From Alsobacter sp046349155 (GTDB lineage: Bacteria; Pseudomonadota; Alphaproteobacteria; Rhizobiales; Beijerinckiaceae), in NCBI GenBank assembly GCA_046349155.1, contig JAXMCW010000004.1, positions 186,001 to 250,000 on the forward strand: a DNA stretch of 64,000 bases, in the 5' to 3' direction. Position 1 is the stretch's first letter. The number at the start of each line of letters is the position of its first letter. Of this stretch, positions 40,264-48,036 are shown piece after piece. Under the pieces are notes generated by a model that ran no database searches, had not been told where the DNA came from, and saw nothing but the letters and a program-made list of their open reading frames with translations. The translations under genes were made by a program, and so were the position numbers.

Positions 40264-40677
40264 TCAGACGTCCACCGAGAGTTCCAGACGCGGCACGGCG
40301 GTCACCGGATCGCGCTTCATCTCCAAGGCAAAGCCCGTGCCGTCCGTGTTCCGGCAGTTCAGGCTCACCGCGCCGCACTCCGCCTGCGGGCTGACCGACC
40401 AGCCCGCCACGGGATATTCGACCTTGGCGGTGGTCTCGTCGGTCGTGGCACGCACGGCGAGGGCCGACCGGGCGGAGAGACGATCGAAGGCCTGCTCGAC
40501 CACGGCGAGCGGCAAGAGGACGCCGACCGTCCCGCCGTCGGCCTTGCGGATCGACAATGCGAGGCTCGCGCCGTCCCCCGAGAGGCTGACGTCTTCGAGC
40601 GCCTGCGCCTCGACCCATTCCTCGGGCTTTGGCGGCGGCGGAGGCAGGACAATGCGATTGCGGGCATAGCGCGCCAT
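40264..40677 (-). CDS. Small protein of unknown function in the metal-importer operon
   Basis: A 137-residue acidic protein with no family I recognise. It begins with a Pro-rich stretch ('VLPPPPPKPEEW') and continues as predicted beta-strand-rich sequence with two Cys ('ECGAVSLNC' region). No signal peptide or membrane segment. GAGGTGATCC precedes the ATG. It lies three bases after the 74-residue Cys-rich gene and 12 bases before the DUF2478 gene, so it is clearly part of this operon. A chaperone or accessory role is possible but unsupported. Confidence 0.65.
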   Translation of the reverse strand: MARYARNRIVLPPPPPKPEEWVEAQALEDVSLSGDGASLALSIRKADGGTVGVLLPLAVVEQAFDRLSARSALAVRATTDETTAKVEYPVAGWSVSPQAECGAVSLNCRNTDGTGFALEMKRDPVTAVPRLELSVDV

Positions 40678-40680
40678 GGA

Positions 40681-40905
40681 TCACCTCAAGCGTCCTGGGT
40701 CGGAGGCCCACGCCCTGCCGTGACCGACCTCGGTGTCCCCGGCGGTCGAGCGCGGAACCGCGCAGACGGGTTGGCCGCTGATCGGCGCGACCTTGTCGAA
40801 GGGCTGGTCCTGCACGGACACGCAACATCTGCCGCCCATGGAAGGACCGCAGGAGGTCTTGGTCCCGGCCCGCGCATTCAGCTTGTCCAAGGCCGTGGTG
40901 AGCAT
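40681..40905 (-). CDS. Small cysteine-containing protein of unknown function, first gene of the operon
   Basis: A 74-residue protein with four Cys: 'SCGPSMGGRCCVSVQDQPFD' (three) and 'PVCAVPRST' (one). GGAGGA is perfectly spaced before the ATG, which argues for a real gene. No family is recognised. The Cys-Gly-Pro-Ser and Cys-Cys pattern could bind a metal or cluster. It leads a six-gene operon with an unknown 137-residue protein, DUF2478 and a FecCD-type importer, directly downstream of the inverted repeat at 40928-40959. Confidence 0.6.
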   Translation of the reverse strand: MLTTALDKLNARAGTKTSCGPSMGGRCCVSVQDQPFDKVAPISGQPVCAVPRSTAGDTEVGHGRAWASDPGRLR

Positions 40906-40927
40906 CGGGTCCTCCCTGGAGCGGTGA

Positions 40928-40959
40928 CTAGCGTTGTAGGCAACTGGCTATATCGCTAG
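40928..40959 (-). promoter_or_regulatory. Imperfect 12-bp inverted repeat upstream of the metal-importer operon
   Basis: CTAGCGTTGTAG (40928-40939) and CTATATCGCTAG (40948-40959) are inverted repeats at 10 of 12 positions with an 8-base spacer, 23 bases upstream of the first ATG of the minus-strand operon. A dimeric repressor site is likely. The CG-TATA elements recall ModE boxes, but this is not decisive. Confidence 0.45.
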
Positions 40960-41119
40960 CGCGTCCTCCCACAAGGCGCAAGTCCTCCTCCCTTGCTGCC
41001 GGATGGCCTCACGCCGGGTGTTTCCTTGAACGAGAATGCTGCCTCGTCGGGATCTCGTCCCGGGCCGGATCAACCTAGGCGAGCGCCCCTGACCCTTGCA
41101 TCCGCGAGGGTCGCCTGTT

Positions 41120-41139
41120 CTATTCCTGGAAGGGAATAG
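41120..41139 (+). promoter_or_regulatory. Perfect 7-bp inverted repeat upstream of the HU-like gene
   Basis: CTATTCC-TGGAAG-GGAATAG is a perfect inverted repeat ending 27 bases before the HU-like start codon. It could be an operator or a leader hairpin close to the ribosome-binding site (AGGAGG at 41156-41161). Confidence 0.4.
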
Positions 41140-41166
41140 CGAAAGCTGCCTGACCAGGAGGCCGAT

Positions 41167-41451
41167 TTGCAGAAAATGGACTCGCTCGCCGTCGAGGTCG
41201 GCCGCCGGAACGGCCTCATCCCCAGGCAGGCCGGCCTCCTCATCCGATCGGTCTTCCGCGTGACCGCGGCCATGATCGAGAGCGGCGGGGGCGCGATCCC
41301 CGGGTTCGGCAAGCTCCTGCCGGTCGACCGACCCGCCCGCTCCATCCGCAACCCGCGGACGGGCGAGACGGGACTGAGCAAGCCGAGCCGGACGGTTTCG
41401 TTCCGCCCGGGCAAGCCAGTGCGCGATCGCGTCGGCAGCCATGGGGCCTAG
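41167..41451 (+). CDS. HU-family DNA-binding protein (atypical)
   Basis: A 94-residue HU/IHF-fold protein. 'LAVEVGRRNGLIPRQAGLLIRSVF' matches the helical dimer core, 'IPGFGKLLPVDRPARSIRNPRTGE' the beta-arm with the HU signature RNPRTGE, and 'VSFRPGKPVRDRV' the closing helix. TTG 41167 is preferred because AGGAGG is ideally spaced to it; ATG 41176 is 15 bases away. The beta-saddle segment 'GGGAIPGFGK' and the Pro-rich arm differ from housekeeping HU, so it is probably an accessory nucleoid protein. It stands alone downstream of an inverted repeat. The gap to the next gene (41452-41688) shows nothing. Confidence 0.75.
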   Translation: MQKMDSLAVEVGRRNGLIPRQAGLLIRSVFRVTAAMIESGGGAIPGFGKLLPVDRPARSIRNPRTGETGLSKPSRTVSFRPGKPVRDRVGSHGA

Positions 41452-41688
41452 GCCTGCCGTGCCGGTCCGCGCCATCGCCTTCGCGCTCGTGCGGGGGCTC
41501 GCCCGAGCGAAGGAGGCCGGCGCTCCGGAGCGGGCGGCCCGCAGCGCGTCTTCTCGCCCCTGACGGGCCGCACCTCGTGCCGGGCGTGGGGCGAGCAAGC
41601 GAGGCCTGTTTCTTTTCGCCGGGGGTCGCCCCTCGAAGATCTACTGCCGTGCCTTGGCGCGTAAGAAGAACAACGATGGGGGGAAGTC

Positions 41689-43347
41689 ATGACGAGCATC
41701 GCCACGGAGCGGGACGCCAGCCAAACGCCGGGAATCCTCGACAGGGAGCGCATCGTCGCCACGGCGCGCTTCAACAGGTGGTTGGTGCCGCCGGCCGCCC
41801 TGGCGATCCATCTGTGCATCGGCATGGCCTACGGGTTCAGCGTCTTCTGGCTTCCCCTCAGCCAGGCCATCGGGATCACGGCTCCCGTGGCCTGCCCGGC
41901 CGACATGTCCCTGCTGGGCGAGCTCTTCACCACCACCTGCGACTGGAAGATCGCGACGATGGGGTGGATCTACACCCTCTTCTTCGTCCTGCTCGGCTCG
42001 TCGGCGGCCATCTGGGGCGGATGGCTCGAGAGGGCCGGCCCGCGCAAGGCGGGCTTCGCGGCCGCCCTGTGCTGGTGCGGCGGCCTGGCGATCGCGAGCT
42101 TCGGGATCTACGTCCACCAGCTCTGGATCGTGTGGCTCGGGGCGGGCGTGATCGGCGGGATCGGCCTGGGCCTGGGCTACATCTCTCCCGTCTCGACCCT
42201 GGTGAAGTGGTTCCCGGACCGGCGCGGCATGGCGACGGGAATGGCGATCATGGGCTTCGGGGGAGGCGCCATGATCGGCTCGCCGCTCGCCGACATCCTG
42301 ATGAACTACTACAAGTCGCCGACGTCGGTGGGCGTCTGGCAGACCATCCTGACCATGGCCGCCGTCTACTTCGTGTTCATGATGGCAGGCGCCTTCGGCT
42401 ACCGCATCCCGCCGACTGGCTGGCGGCCCGCAGGGTGGGCTCCCCCGGCGGTGCGCAACGCCATGATCACCCACGGGCAGGTGGCGTTGCGCAATGCGCA
42501 CAAGACGCCCCAGTTCTGGCTGATCTGGGCGGTGCTGATGCTGAACGTCTCGGCGGGCATCGGCGTGCTCGGCATGGCCTCGCCCATGTTGCAGGAGATC
42601 TTCGCGGGCTCGCTCATCAGGCAGCCGGAAATCACGTTCGGGCAGCTCACGCCGGACCAGAAGAAGTCGATCGCCACGATCGCGGCGAGCTTCGTCGGGC
42701 TGCTCTCGCTGTTCAACATTGCCGGGCGCTTCTTCTGGGCGTCCCTGTCGGACAAGCTCGGCCGAAAGCTGACCTACGCCACCTTCTTCGCGCTCGGCGT
42801 CGCCCTTTACGGCTTCTCGCCGACGCTGGCCCATGCCGGCCTGCTGTCGCTGTTCGTGCTGTCCTTCTGCGTGATCCTGTCCATGTATGGCGGGGGATTC
42901 GCGACCGTGCCGGCCTACCTCGCGGACATGTTCGGCACCCAGTATGTCGGCGCCATCCATGGCCGTCTGCTGACGGCCTGGTCGACGGCCGGGATCGTCG
43001 GCCCGGTGGTGGTCAACTACATCCGCGAATTGCAGCTCTCGGCCGGCGTGCCACGGGCGCAGGTCTATGACCGCACCATGTACATCCTGGCGGGCATGCT
43101 CGTGGTCGGCTTCATCTGCAACCTGCTGGTCCGGCCCGTCGCCGCCAAGTGGTTCATGAGCGACGCTGAACTCGCGAAGGTGCAGGCCATGCCGGGCATG
43201 GGCGTGCCGAGCGGTCCCATCGGCGCCTACGGGATCGGCGGGGGCCGCATCGACCTCAGGGCCGTCCTGGCCTGGGCCTTCGTCGGCATCCCGCTGCTGT
43301 GGGGCGTCTGGATCACGATCACGAAGTCGCTGGCGCTCTTCCGATAG
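41689..43347 (+). CDS. MFS transporter, oxalate/formate-antiporter-like (OxlT-like)
   Basis: A 552-residue inner-membrane carrier with about 12-14 hydrophobic segments. 'MAYGFSVFWLPLSQA' in helix 1, 'GGIGLGLGYISPVSTLVKWFPDRRG' (split, helix 4-5 with the MFS charge motif) and 'LSDKLGRKLTY' (second-half loop motif DxxGRK) are characteristic. The insertion after helix 1 containing two Cys ('PVACPADM', 'FTTTCDW') is seen in this large OxlT-like subgroup. Likely exchanges small mono- or dicarboxylates; substrate not determined. GGGGGGAAGTC precedes the ATG. Single-gene unit, convergent with msrB. Confidence 0.85.
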   Translation: MTSIATERDASQTPGILDRERIVATARFNRWLVPPAALAIHLCIGMAYGFSVFWLPLSQAIGITAPVACPADMSLLGELFTTTCDWKIATMGWIYTLFFVLLGSSAAIWGGWLERAGPRKAGFAAALCWCGGLAIASFGIYVHQLWIVWLGAGVIGGIGLGLGYISPVSTLVKWFPDRRGMATGMAIMGFGGGAMIGSPLADILMNYYKSPTSVGVWQTILTMAAVYFVFMMAGAFGYRIPPTGWRPAGWAPPAVRNAMITHGQVALRNAHKTPQFWLIWAVLMLNVSAGIGVLGMASPMLQEIFAGSLIRQPEITFGQLTPDQKKSIATIAASFVGLLSLFNIAGRFFWASLSDKLGRKLTYATFFALGVALYGFSPTLAHAGLLSLFVLSFCVILSMYGGGFATVPAYLADMFGTQYVGAIHGRLLTAWSTAGIVGPVVVNYIRELQLSAGVPRAQVYDRTMYILAGMLVVGFICNLLVRPVAAKWFMSDAELAKVQAMPGMGVPSGPIGAYGIGGGRIDLRAVLAWAFVGIPLLWGVWITITKSLALFR

Positions 43348-43420
43348 GGCGCCGAGCAATCCCGGGGAGTCTCTTGCTGTCGCGGAGCGCCCCGGGCCCT
43401 GGCCGAGGCTCCCCGACGGT

Positions 43421-43828
43421 TCAAGCTCCTGCTGGCTGGAAATCGAGCGCGACGCCGTTGATGCAGTAACGCAGGTAGGAGGGCGGCGGGCCATCCTCGA
43501 AGACGTGGCCGAGATGGCTTCCGCAGGTCGCGCAGTGCACTTCCGTCCTCACCATGCCATGGCTGCTGTCGACAGACGTCTGGACCGCGCCTTCGACCGG
43601 GTCATTGAAGCTCGGCCATCCCGTCCCGCTCTCGAACTTGCCCGTCGAGACGAAAAGGTCGCTGCCGCACCCGGCGCACCGGAACACGCCGCGACGCTTT
43701 TCGTGGAGCAAGGCGCAACTGCCCGGCCGCTCCGTGCCGTGCCGACGCATGACGGCATATTGCTCCGGGCTCAGCACGGCGCGCCATTCCTCGTCGGTGC
43801 GGGTGAAGGGGAAGGAGGTGTCGGACAT
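43421..43828 (-). CDS. msrB: Peptide-methionine (R)-S-oxide reductase MsrB
   Basis: A 135-residue repair enzyme that reduces R-methionine sulfoxide in proteins. Zinc-binding Cys51/Cys54 ('CAGC') and Cys99/Cys102 ('CATC'), 'FESGTGWPSF' (66-74) and the catalytic Cys122 in 'RYCINGVALDF' are all present; His/Asn neighbours agree with active MsrB. No signal peptide, so cytoplasmic. There is no resolving Cys at the usual position, as expected when it is in the N-terminal region or when thioredoxin reduces the sulfenic acid directly. Single gene. Confidence 0.96.
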   Translation of the reverse strand: MSDTSFPFTRTDEEWRAVLSPEQYAVMRRHGTERPGSCALLHEKRRGVFRCAGCGSDLFVSTGKFESGTGWPSFNDPVEGAVQTSVDSSHGMVRTEVHCATCGSHLGHVFEDGPPPSYLRYCINGVALDFQPAGA

Positions 43829-44262
43829 CGACGTGCTTCCGGGCGCAGGTGCTCGATGGCGACAGGTCTAGCAGGTTCGCGTGCGGCGCGGGACCCCAAG
43901 ATGCGTCACGCCGCGGGGCCGGGCGCCCGTCGCTCAGTTCCCGGAGTGGCACGTCCGGATCTCCGTGTCGGTCCGTGAGCCGAGGCCCGGCGCGGCCTCG
44001 TCTTTTGAGACGGGCCGGCAGAGCAGGGCGTCTTCCGGATGAGGCCCTGGTGGTGTTGCAGCATGGCCGTTGGAAGGACTCGCGTCGTCTTTGGGCCGTC
44101 AGCAGTGTCTCCAGCAGTCCCGACAAAGCCCCCTCATCCCGGTCAGCGGGCGGAGCCGGCGTGTCGAAGGACGGGGGAGGGAGCCCTTGGCCGCCCTGTG
44201 GGGACGCGGCCGAAACGGGGGCTCGCCCTTCACCGACGCAGGACGTCGCCGCCCTGTGCCGC
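43829..44262. other. Intergenic region with no supported feature
   Basis: These 434 bases lie upstream of msrB and downstream of the membrane-protein gene on the same strand. Overlapping open frames occur in several phases but lack ribosome-binding sites and family resemblance. I see no repeat, hairpin or regulatory motif I can support beyond an assumed msrB promoter. Confidence 0.4.
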
Positions 44263-44916
44263 TCAGGGGATGTCCCCACCGCCCGGGCGACGTGCCCGCC
44301 ATGCGCGGAACGGCTGCAGAATGCGCAGGTTCAGGAGCACAATGCCCGTCGAGCACAAGGCTGCCAGGCACAGCATCCACTTGGTGCGTGGTTCCATGGC
44401 GCCCTCGATCTGGAGCGCGTGAATGACGGTCGCCGCCACGACGATCGCCGCCAGGCCGTTGTGGATCAGACGCCATGCTGAGTAGCGCATGCGCAGACGA
44501 GGCCGCAGCAGCACCAGGAGCGCAGTCGCGACGATCCCCCACATCGCCGTGACGCCGTAGACCGAGAAGGGGGTGGGCGAGACGAGCAAGAGCGCGTCGA
44601 TCGTGTCGTCAGGACTGGCCAGATACAACCCGGCGACGTGAAGCGCCACCGCCGCGACGATTCCCGCTCCGAGCCACCGATGCCAGCGCCGCCCGGTTCG
44701 ACCTTGCGCTCCCGCCAGGGACCCCGCTGCCAGCAGGGGCTGGAGGACGAGCGCAGACAAGGCGACGATGCCCGCGAAGCCGCCGACGATGTAGGGTGCG
44801 CTGCGGGATGCGAGGTACGGACTGAAAGCTGCAGCCGCCACCGGAAGCACCATGATCGCAGCGACGCTGGCCCAGGCGAGAATGACGCTGAACCCGCGAA
44901 CCTGATCCGGCGCCAT
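44263..44916 (-). CDS. Ferric-reductase-like multi-span membrane protein
   Basis: A 217-residue integral membrane protein with about six hydrophobic helices. His residues in 'RWHRWLGAGIVAAVALHVAG', 'LIHNGLAAIVVAATVIHALQ' are spaced like the bis-haem ligands of ferric_reduct/YedZ-type cytochromes. ATG 44916 is chosen; an upstream frame extension would overlap the Tat-protein gene without a ribosome-binding site. It follows the Tat-exported protein gene by 19 bases on the minus strand. A role in moving electrons across the membrane to a periplasmic partner is plausible by analogy with YedY/YedZ, but no molybdopterin protein is present. Confidence 0.7.
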   Translation of the reverse strand: MAPDQVRGFSVILAWASVAAIMVLPVAAAAFSPYLASRSAPYIVGGFAGIVALSALVLQPLLAAGSLAGAQGRTGRRWHRWLGAGIVAAVALHVAGLYLASPDDTIDALLLVSPTPFSVYGVTAMWGIVATALLVLLRPRLRMRYSAWRLIHNGLAAIVVAATVIHALQIEGAMEPRTKWMLCLAALCSTGIVLLNLRILQPFRAWRARRPGGGDIP

Positions 44917-44935
44917 GTCCACGCAGTCGGTGTGG

Positions 44936-45439
44936 TCAGACGGGGGCGAGGACGAAGTCGGCGGATACCGACGTATCGCGCGCACTCGGCATCACGGGCC
45001 GGAGGAAGACAGTCTGGAAGGCGCCGTCGTCATAGGCCAGGTGGGCATGGGGCTGCCCGAAATTGGGCACGATCTGAGCCGTCTCGAGCTCGAATGAGCC
45101 GTCCGCGCGGGTGAGGACGCTGCCGTGATTGACCGGATCGGGTTCACCGCCGAGAACCGTCGCGGCCCAGATTTGGATGCGCAGGCCCGGGAGGGGTGCG
45201 CCGTCGCCGGCCCGCAGGACCTTTCCCCGGACGAAAAAGCCGGAACCCAGCCGCTCGACCATGGGAGCCTTCGGTCGGTAGTTGTTGGCTCCCCTGGGCA
45301 TTGTCGCGGTCGGAGCGAACCCGGATGCAGCGACCGCCGGGGCTAGAAGGCCGCCCACAGGCCTCGCGAGAGCCGCTGCGCCGGCGAGGCCGCCCGCCGC
45401 CACGAGAAGAGAACGACGACTGAGCGATCGAGAAAACAT
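44936..45439 (-). CDS. Tat-exported intradiol-dioxygenase-fold protein
   Basis: A 167-residue protein with a twin-arginine signal ('SRSLSRRSLLVAAGGLAGAA', residues 3-22), so it is probably folded and loaded with cofactor before export. The mature part has a transthyretin-like/intradiol dioxygenase beta-sandwich pattern: 'FFVRGKVLRAGDGAPLPGLRIQIWAA', in pieces, then 'LTRADGSFELETAQIVPNFGQPHAHLAY' and 'FQTVFLRP'. Only some of the two Tyr/two His iron ligands of true intradiol dioxygenases are apparent (two His in 'QPHAHLAY'), so dioxygenase activity is doubtful. Paired with the membrane cytochrome-like gene downstream. Confidence 0.7.
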   Translation of the reverse strand: MFSRSLSRRSLLVAAGGLAGAAALARPVGGLLAPAVAASGFAPTATMPRGANNYRPKAPMVERLGSGFFVRGKVLRAGDGAPLPGLRIQIWAATVLGGEPDPVNHGSVLTRADGSFELETAQIVPNFGQPHAHLAYDDGAFQTVFLRPVMPSARDTSVSADFVLAPV

Positions 45440-45976
45440 GTCGTCTCTCCGCGTAGCGAGGGACACAGCCACTTCCCAGGCCTGATCAGGTGGGCGTCCT
45501 CGAGAGCTAGGGTCCTCTTCCCACGTGGTCAACCGCGGAGCCGACCAATCAAGCGGAATTGAAGGAGCGCAGGAATACACGCCTTGAGACCGTCGACTTG
45601 GCCGGAGGCTTCCCGAAACACGGCCGCAACCTGCGTGAGGACTGACGTTTCTCTTGCCCTCCAGGGCGCCAGTCCGCCCCATCATGGGCCGAGGCCCGGG
45701 ACGGCCTCCGACCGGACATTGATCCATTCGACCTCGGCGTTCCCACGTCCGTCCCGGCCAGGGCGAACTGGACCGTCGAGTGATGGCCGGAACAGCATCG
45801 CTCGTCGCCTCGCGCGTCGGCCCGGAGGTGGGTCCGCAGGTTGGCCCGCGGTCGGAGGCGGCGGCGATCGGGCTCTCCGCCGGCCATGGGTCCGACATCC
45901 TCGACCTCCGCTTCCTGGAGGGCGGCGAGCGGTCCAGGCCGAGGCTCGCCAAATTGCGCTTGCGTCGTTCCGAATT
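45440..45976. other. Divergent intergenic region between Tat-protein gene and marR
   Basis: About 540 bases without a convincing gene. It must hold the promoter of the minus-strand Tat-protein operon and, at its right end, the marR operator at 45977. Nothing else is recognisable. Confidence 0.4.
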
Positions 45977-45990
45977 CGGGTACATACCCG
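45977..45990 (+). promoter_or_regulatory. MarR operator upstream of marR
   Basis: CGGGTA-CA-TACCCG is a perfect 14-base palindrome ending four bases before the marR ATG. With flanks it reads ATTCGGGTA-NN-TACCCGCA, identical outside the two central bases to the site at 46413-46426. Almost certainly an autoregulatory MarR site. Confidence 0.75.
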
Positions 45991-45994
45991 CACC

Positions 45995-46390
45995 ATGTCG
46001 ATCTGCTACTGCGACACCCTGCGGCTCGCGGCCCGGAAGATGACGGCGAGGTACGACGCCGCGCTGGAACCGGTCGGCCTCTCGATCGCGCAATTCGCCC
46101 TGCTTCGGAAGATTCGCCGGGCCGGGCAGCCGTCCCTCACCGAGTTGGGCCGCCTCGCGGGTCTCGACCGGTCCACGATGGGCCGGAACGTCCGCGTGCT
46201 GGAAAAGGCCGGCCTGGCCGCCTTGTCGCGCGGCAAGGACCAGCGCGAGGCCACCGTGCAGCTCACCGACAAGGGCGGGGAGATCCTGGCTCTCGCCGAG
46301 CCTCTCTGGACCAGGGCCCAGGGAGAGATCGACGACCTGCTCGGGCCGGAGGGGGCCGCCGGCCTTCGCCGTCTCGCCGAAACCGTCTGA
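45995..46390 (+). CDS. MarR-family transcriptional regulator
   Basis: A 131-residue winged-helix regulator. 'PVGLSIAQFALLRKIRRAGQPSLTELGRLAGLDRSTMGRNVRVLEKAGL' (in pieces) is the MarR helix-turn-helix (recognition helix around 'DRSTMGRNVRVLE'), and 'RGKDQREATVQLTDKG' is the wing with the DxR motif. Two Cys lie at residues 4 and 6 ('MSICYCD'), a possible redox switch. ATG 45995 follows the palindromic operator by four bases. Precedes the MFS gene by 48 bases, whose promoter carries the same operator. Likely represses both until a small aromatic or oxidant ligand appears. Confidence 0.92.
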   Translation: MSICYCDTLRLAARKMTARYDAALEPVGLSIAQFALLRKIRRAGQPSLTELGRLAGLDRSTMGRNVRVLEKAGLAALSRGKDQREATVQLTDKGGEILALAEPLWTRAQGEIDDLLGPEGAAGLRRLAETV

Positions 46391-46412
46391 ACGGCTTTTT
46401 CTTGGGGATATT

Positions 46413-46426
46413 CGGGTATCTACCCG
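46413..46426 (+). promoter_or_regulatory. MarR operator upstream of the MFS gene
   Basis: CGGGTA-TC-TACCCG is a perfect palindrome with the same flanks (ATT before, CA after) as the site before marR. It lies 12 bases upstream of the MFS ATG, overlapping the ribosome-binding region (AAGGAG, 46428-46433). Confidence 0.75.
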
Positions 46427-46438
46427 CAAGGAGCAACC

Positions 46439-47764
46439 ATGTCAGCGACCTCTCCTGATCCCGCTCTCCGGCAGAACCGCGGCGCCGGCGCCGCGCTCGC
46501 CAGGGCCTTGGCCAAACGGGACGTCCACTATGGCTGGGTGGTCGTCGGCGTCACGTTTCTCGTCATGCTGGCCACGGCGGGCGCCATGGGCGCTCCCGGG
46601 GTGCTCATCGAGCCGCTGCAGAAGGAGTTCGGCTGGAGCAATGCCGACATCTCCGCCGCCATGGCGCTCCGGCTGGCCCTCTTCGGCCTGATGGCTCCTT
46701 TCGCGGCCGCCTTTCTCAACCGCTTCGGCGTCAGGCCCGTGGCCTTGACGGCGCTCGGCCTGATCATCGCCGGCATCCTGGGCTCTCTGGTCATGACGCA
46801 GCTCTGGCAGCTCGTGCTGCTCTGGGGCGTGGTGATCGGGGTGGGGACGGGCATGACCGCGCTGGTCCTAGGCGCGACGATCGCCACGCGCTGGTTCTCC
46901 GAGCGTCGAGGCCTGGTGGTCGGCCTGCTCACCGCCAGCAACGCGACCGGCCAGCTCGTCTTCCTGCCGCTGCTCGCGAGCCTCACGACCTCCCTGGGGT
47001 GGCGCGTCGCACTGGCGACGGTCGTGACGGTCCTCCTCGCGGCGGCGGCGCTCATGGCCCTCTTCATGCGCGACCGCCCGGCCGACGTCGGCCTCCCGCC
47101 CTATGGCGAGCAGGCCATCGTGCCGGCTCCGCAGCAGCAGCACGGCCTCGCTGCCCTGCTTCTCACGCCGCTCGCGACGCTGCGCCAGGCTGCCGCGACG
47201 CCGATCTTTTGGGTGCTGTTCCTCACCTTCTATGTCTGCGGCCTCAGCACGAACGGGCTGATCCAGACCCATTGGATCACGCTCTGCGGCGACTATGGCG
47301 TGGCCCCGGTCGGCGCGGCCGGCATGCTCGCCGTGATCGGCGTCTTCGATCTCATCGGGACGGTCCTGTCCGGCTGGCTCTCGGACCGCTATGACAACCG
47401 GTGGCTGCTGTTCTGGTATTACGGGCTGCGCGGCCTGTCGCTCATCTACCTGCCCTCCTCGGACTTCTCGCTGGTGAGCCTTTCCATCTTCGCCGTGTTC
47501 TACGGTCTGGATTGGGTGGCGACCGTTCCGCCGACGGTGCAATTGACCGCCCAGCGCTTCGGGCGGGAGAAGGCCAACCTCGTCTTCGGCTGGGTGTTCA
47601 CCGGGCACCAGCTTGGAGCCGCCACCGCGGCGTTCGGGGCCGGCTTCGCCCGCACGGACTTCGCCACCTACCTCCCGGCTCTCTACGTCGCCGGCTTCGC
47701 CTGCCTGGGGGCGGCCTTCCTCGTGCTCTCGGTCCGAAGGCTGCCAAGGCCAGCCACGCCTTAG
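46439..47764 (+). CDS. MFS transporter under MarR control
   Basis: A 441-residue 12-helix carrier of the MFS_1 family. N-terminal tail 'RDVHYGWVVVGVTFLVML', 'GMTALVLGATIATRWFSERRGLVVGLL' in pieces (helix 4-5), and 'LSGWLSDRYDNRWLLFWYY' (central DR motif) are visible. The 'YGWVVV...F...' start is typical of the monocarboxylate-type bacterial MFS proteins. Control by a MarR protein through an identical operator suggests export or uptake of a small carboxylate or aromatic acid. Substrate unknown. Confidence 0.9.
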   Translation: MSATSPDPALRQNRGAGAALARALAKRDVHYGWVVVGVTFLVMLATAGAMGAPGVLIEPLQKEFGWSNADISAAMALRLALFGLMAPFAAAFLNRFGVRPVALTALGLIIAGILGSLVMTQLWQLVLLWGVVIGVGTGMTALVLGATIATRWFSERRGLVVGLLTASNATGQLVFLPLLASLTTSLGWRVALATVVTVLLAAAALMALFMRDRPADVGLPPYGEQAIVPAPQQQHGLAALLLTPLATLRQAAATPIFWVLFLTFYVCGLSTNGLIQTHWITLCGDYGVAPVGAAGMLAVIGVFDLIGTVLSGWLSDRYDNRWLLFWYYGLRGLSLIYLPSSDFSLVSLSIFAVFYGLDWVATVPPTVQLTAQRFGREKANLVFGWVFTGHQLGAATAAFGAGFARTDFATYLPALYVAGFACLGAAFLVLSVRRLPRPATP

Positions 47765-47800
47765 GAGCCTTTTCGAGCAGGCGGAACCGATCTCTCGCCA

Positions 47801-47882
47801 TCATTGCGAGCCGAAGGCGAAGCATCCCGGTCCTCTGCCGAGCGTTCTCCGGATGGCTTCGTCGCAATGCTCCTCGCAATGA
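47801..47882. repeat. Interspersed palindromic repeat, copy 1
   Basis: An 82-base element bounded by the perfect terminal inverted repeat TCATTGCGAG (47801-47810) / CTCGCAATGA (47873-47882). The interior contains GGCTTCGTCGCAATG-like words typical of REP-type elements of Rhizobiales. A second copy lies at 49896-49979. Located between MFS and Gfo/Idh genes. Confidence 0.75.
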
Positions 47883-48036
47883 CATTCAGGCAGGCCGAAA
47901 ACGGCCCTGGGGGCCTTCAGCCCGGGCCGGTGCCGGTCGGCCACGCTCGGCCGGCCCTGACCGCCACGAGCCAGGCCCCGTCGCGCGGGCGGCCCGCTCG
48001 GAGGAGGTCCCGCGATCCGGCGGGATCCCGGCCCCG

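Noticed and set aside
43361..43396. CCCGGGG...CCCCGGG hairpin between the MFS and msrB genes as a terminator
   Set aside because: The loop is 22 bases and there is no U-tract in either direction; too weak to annotate.
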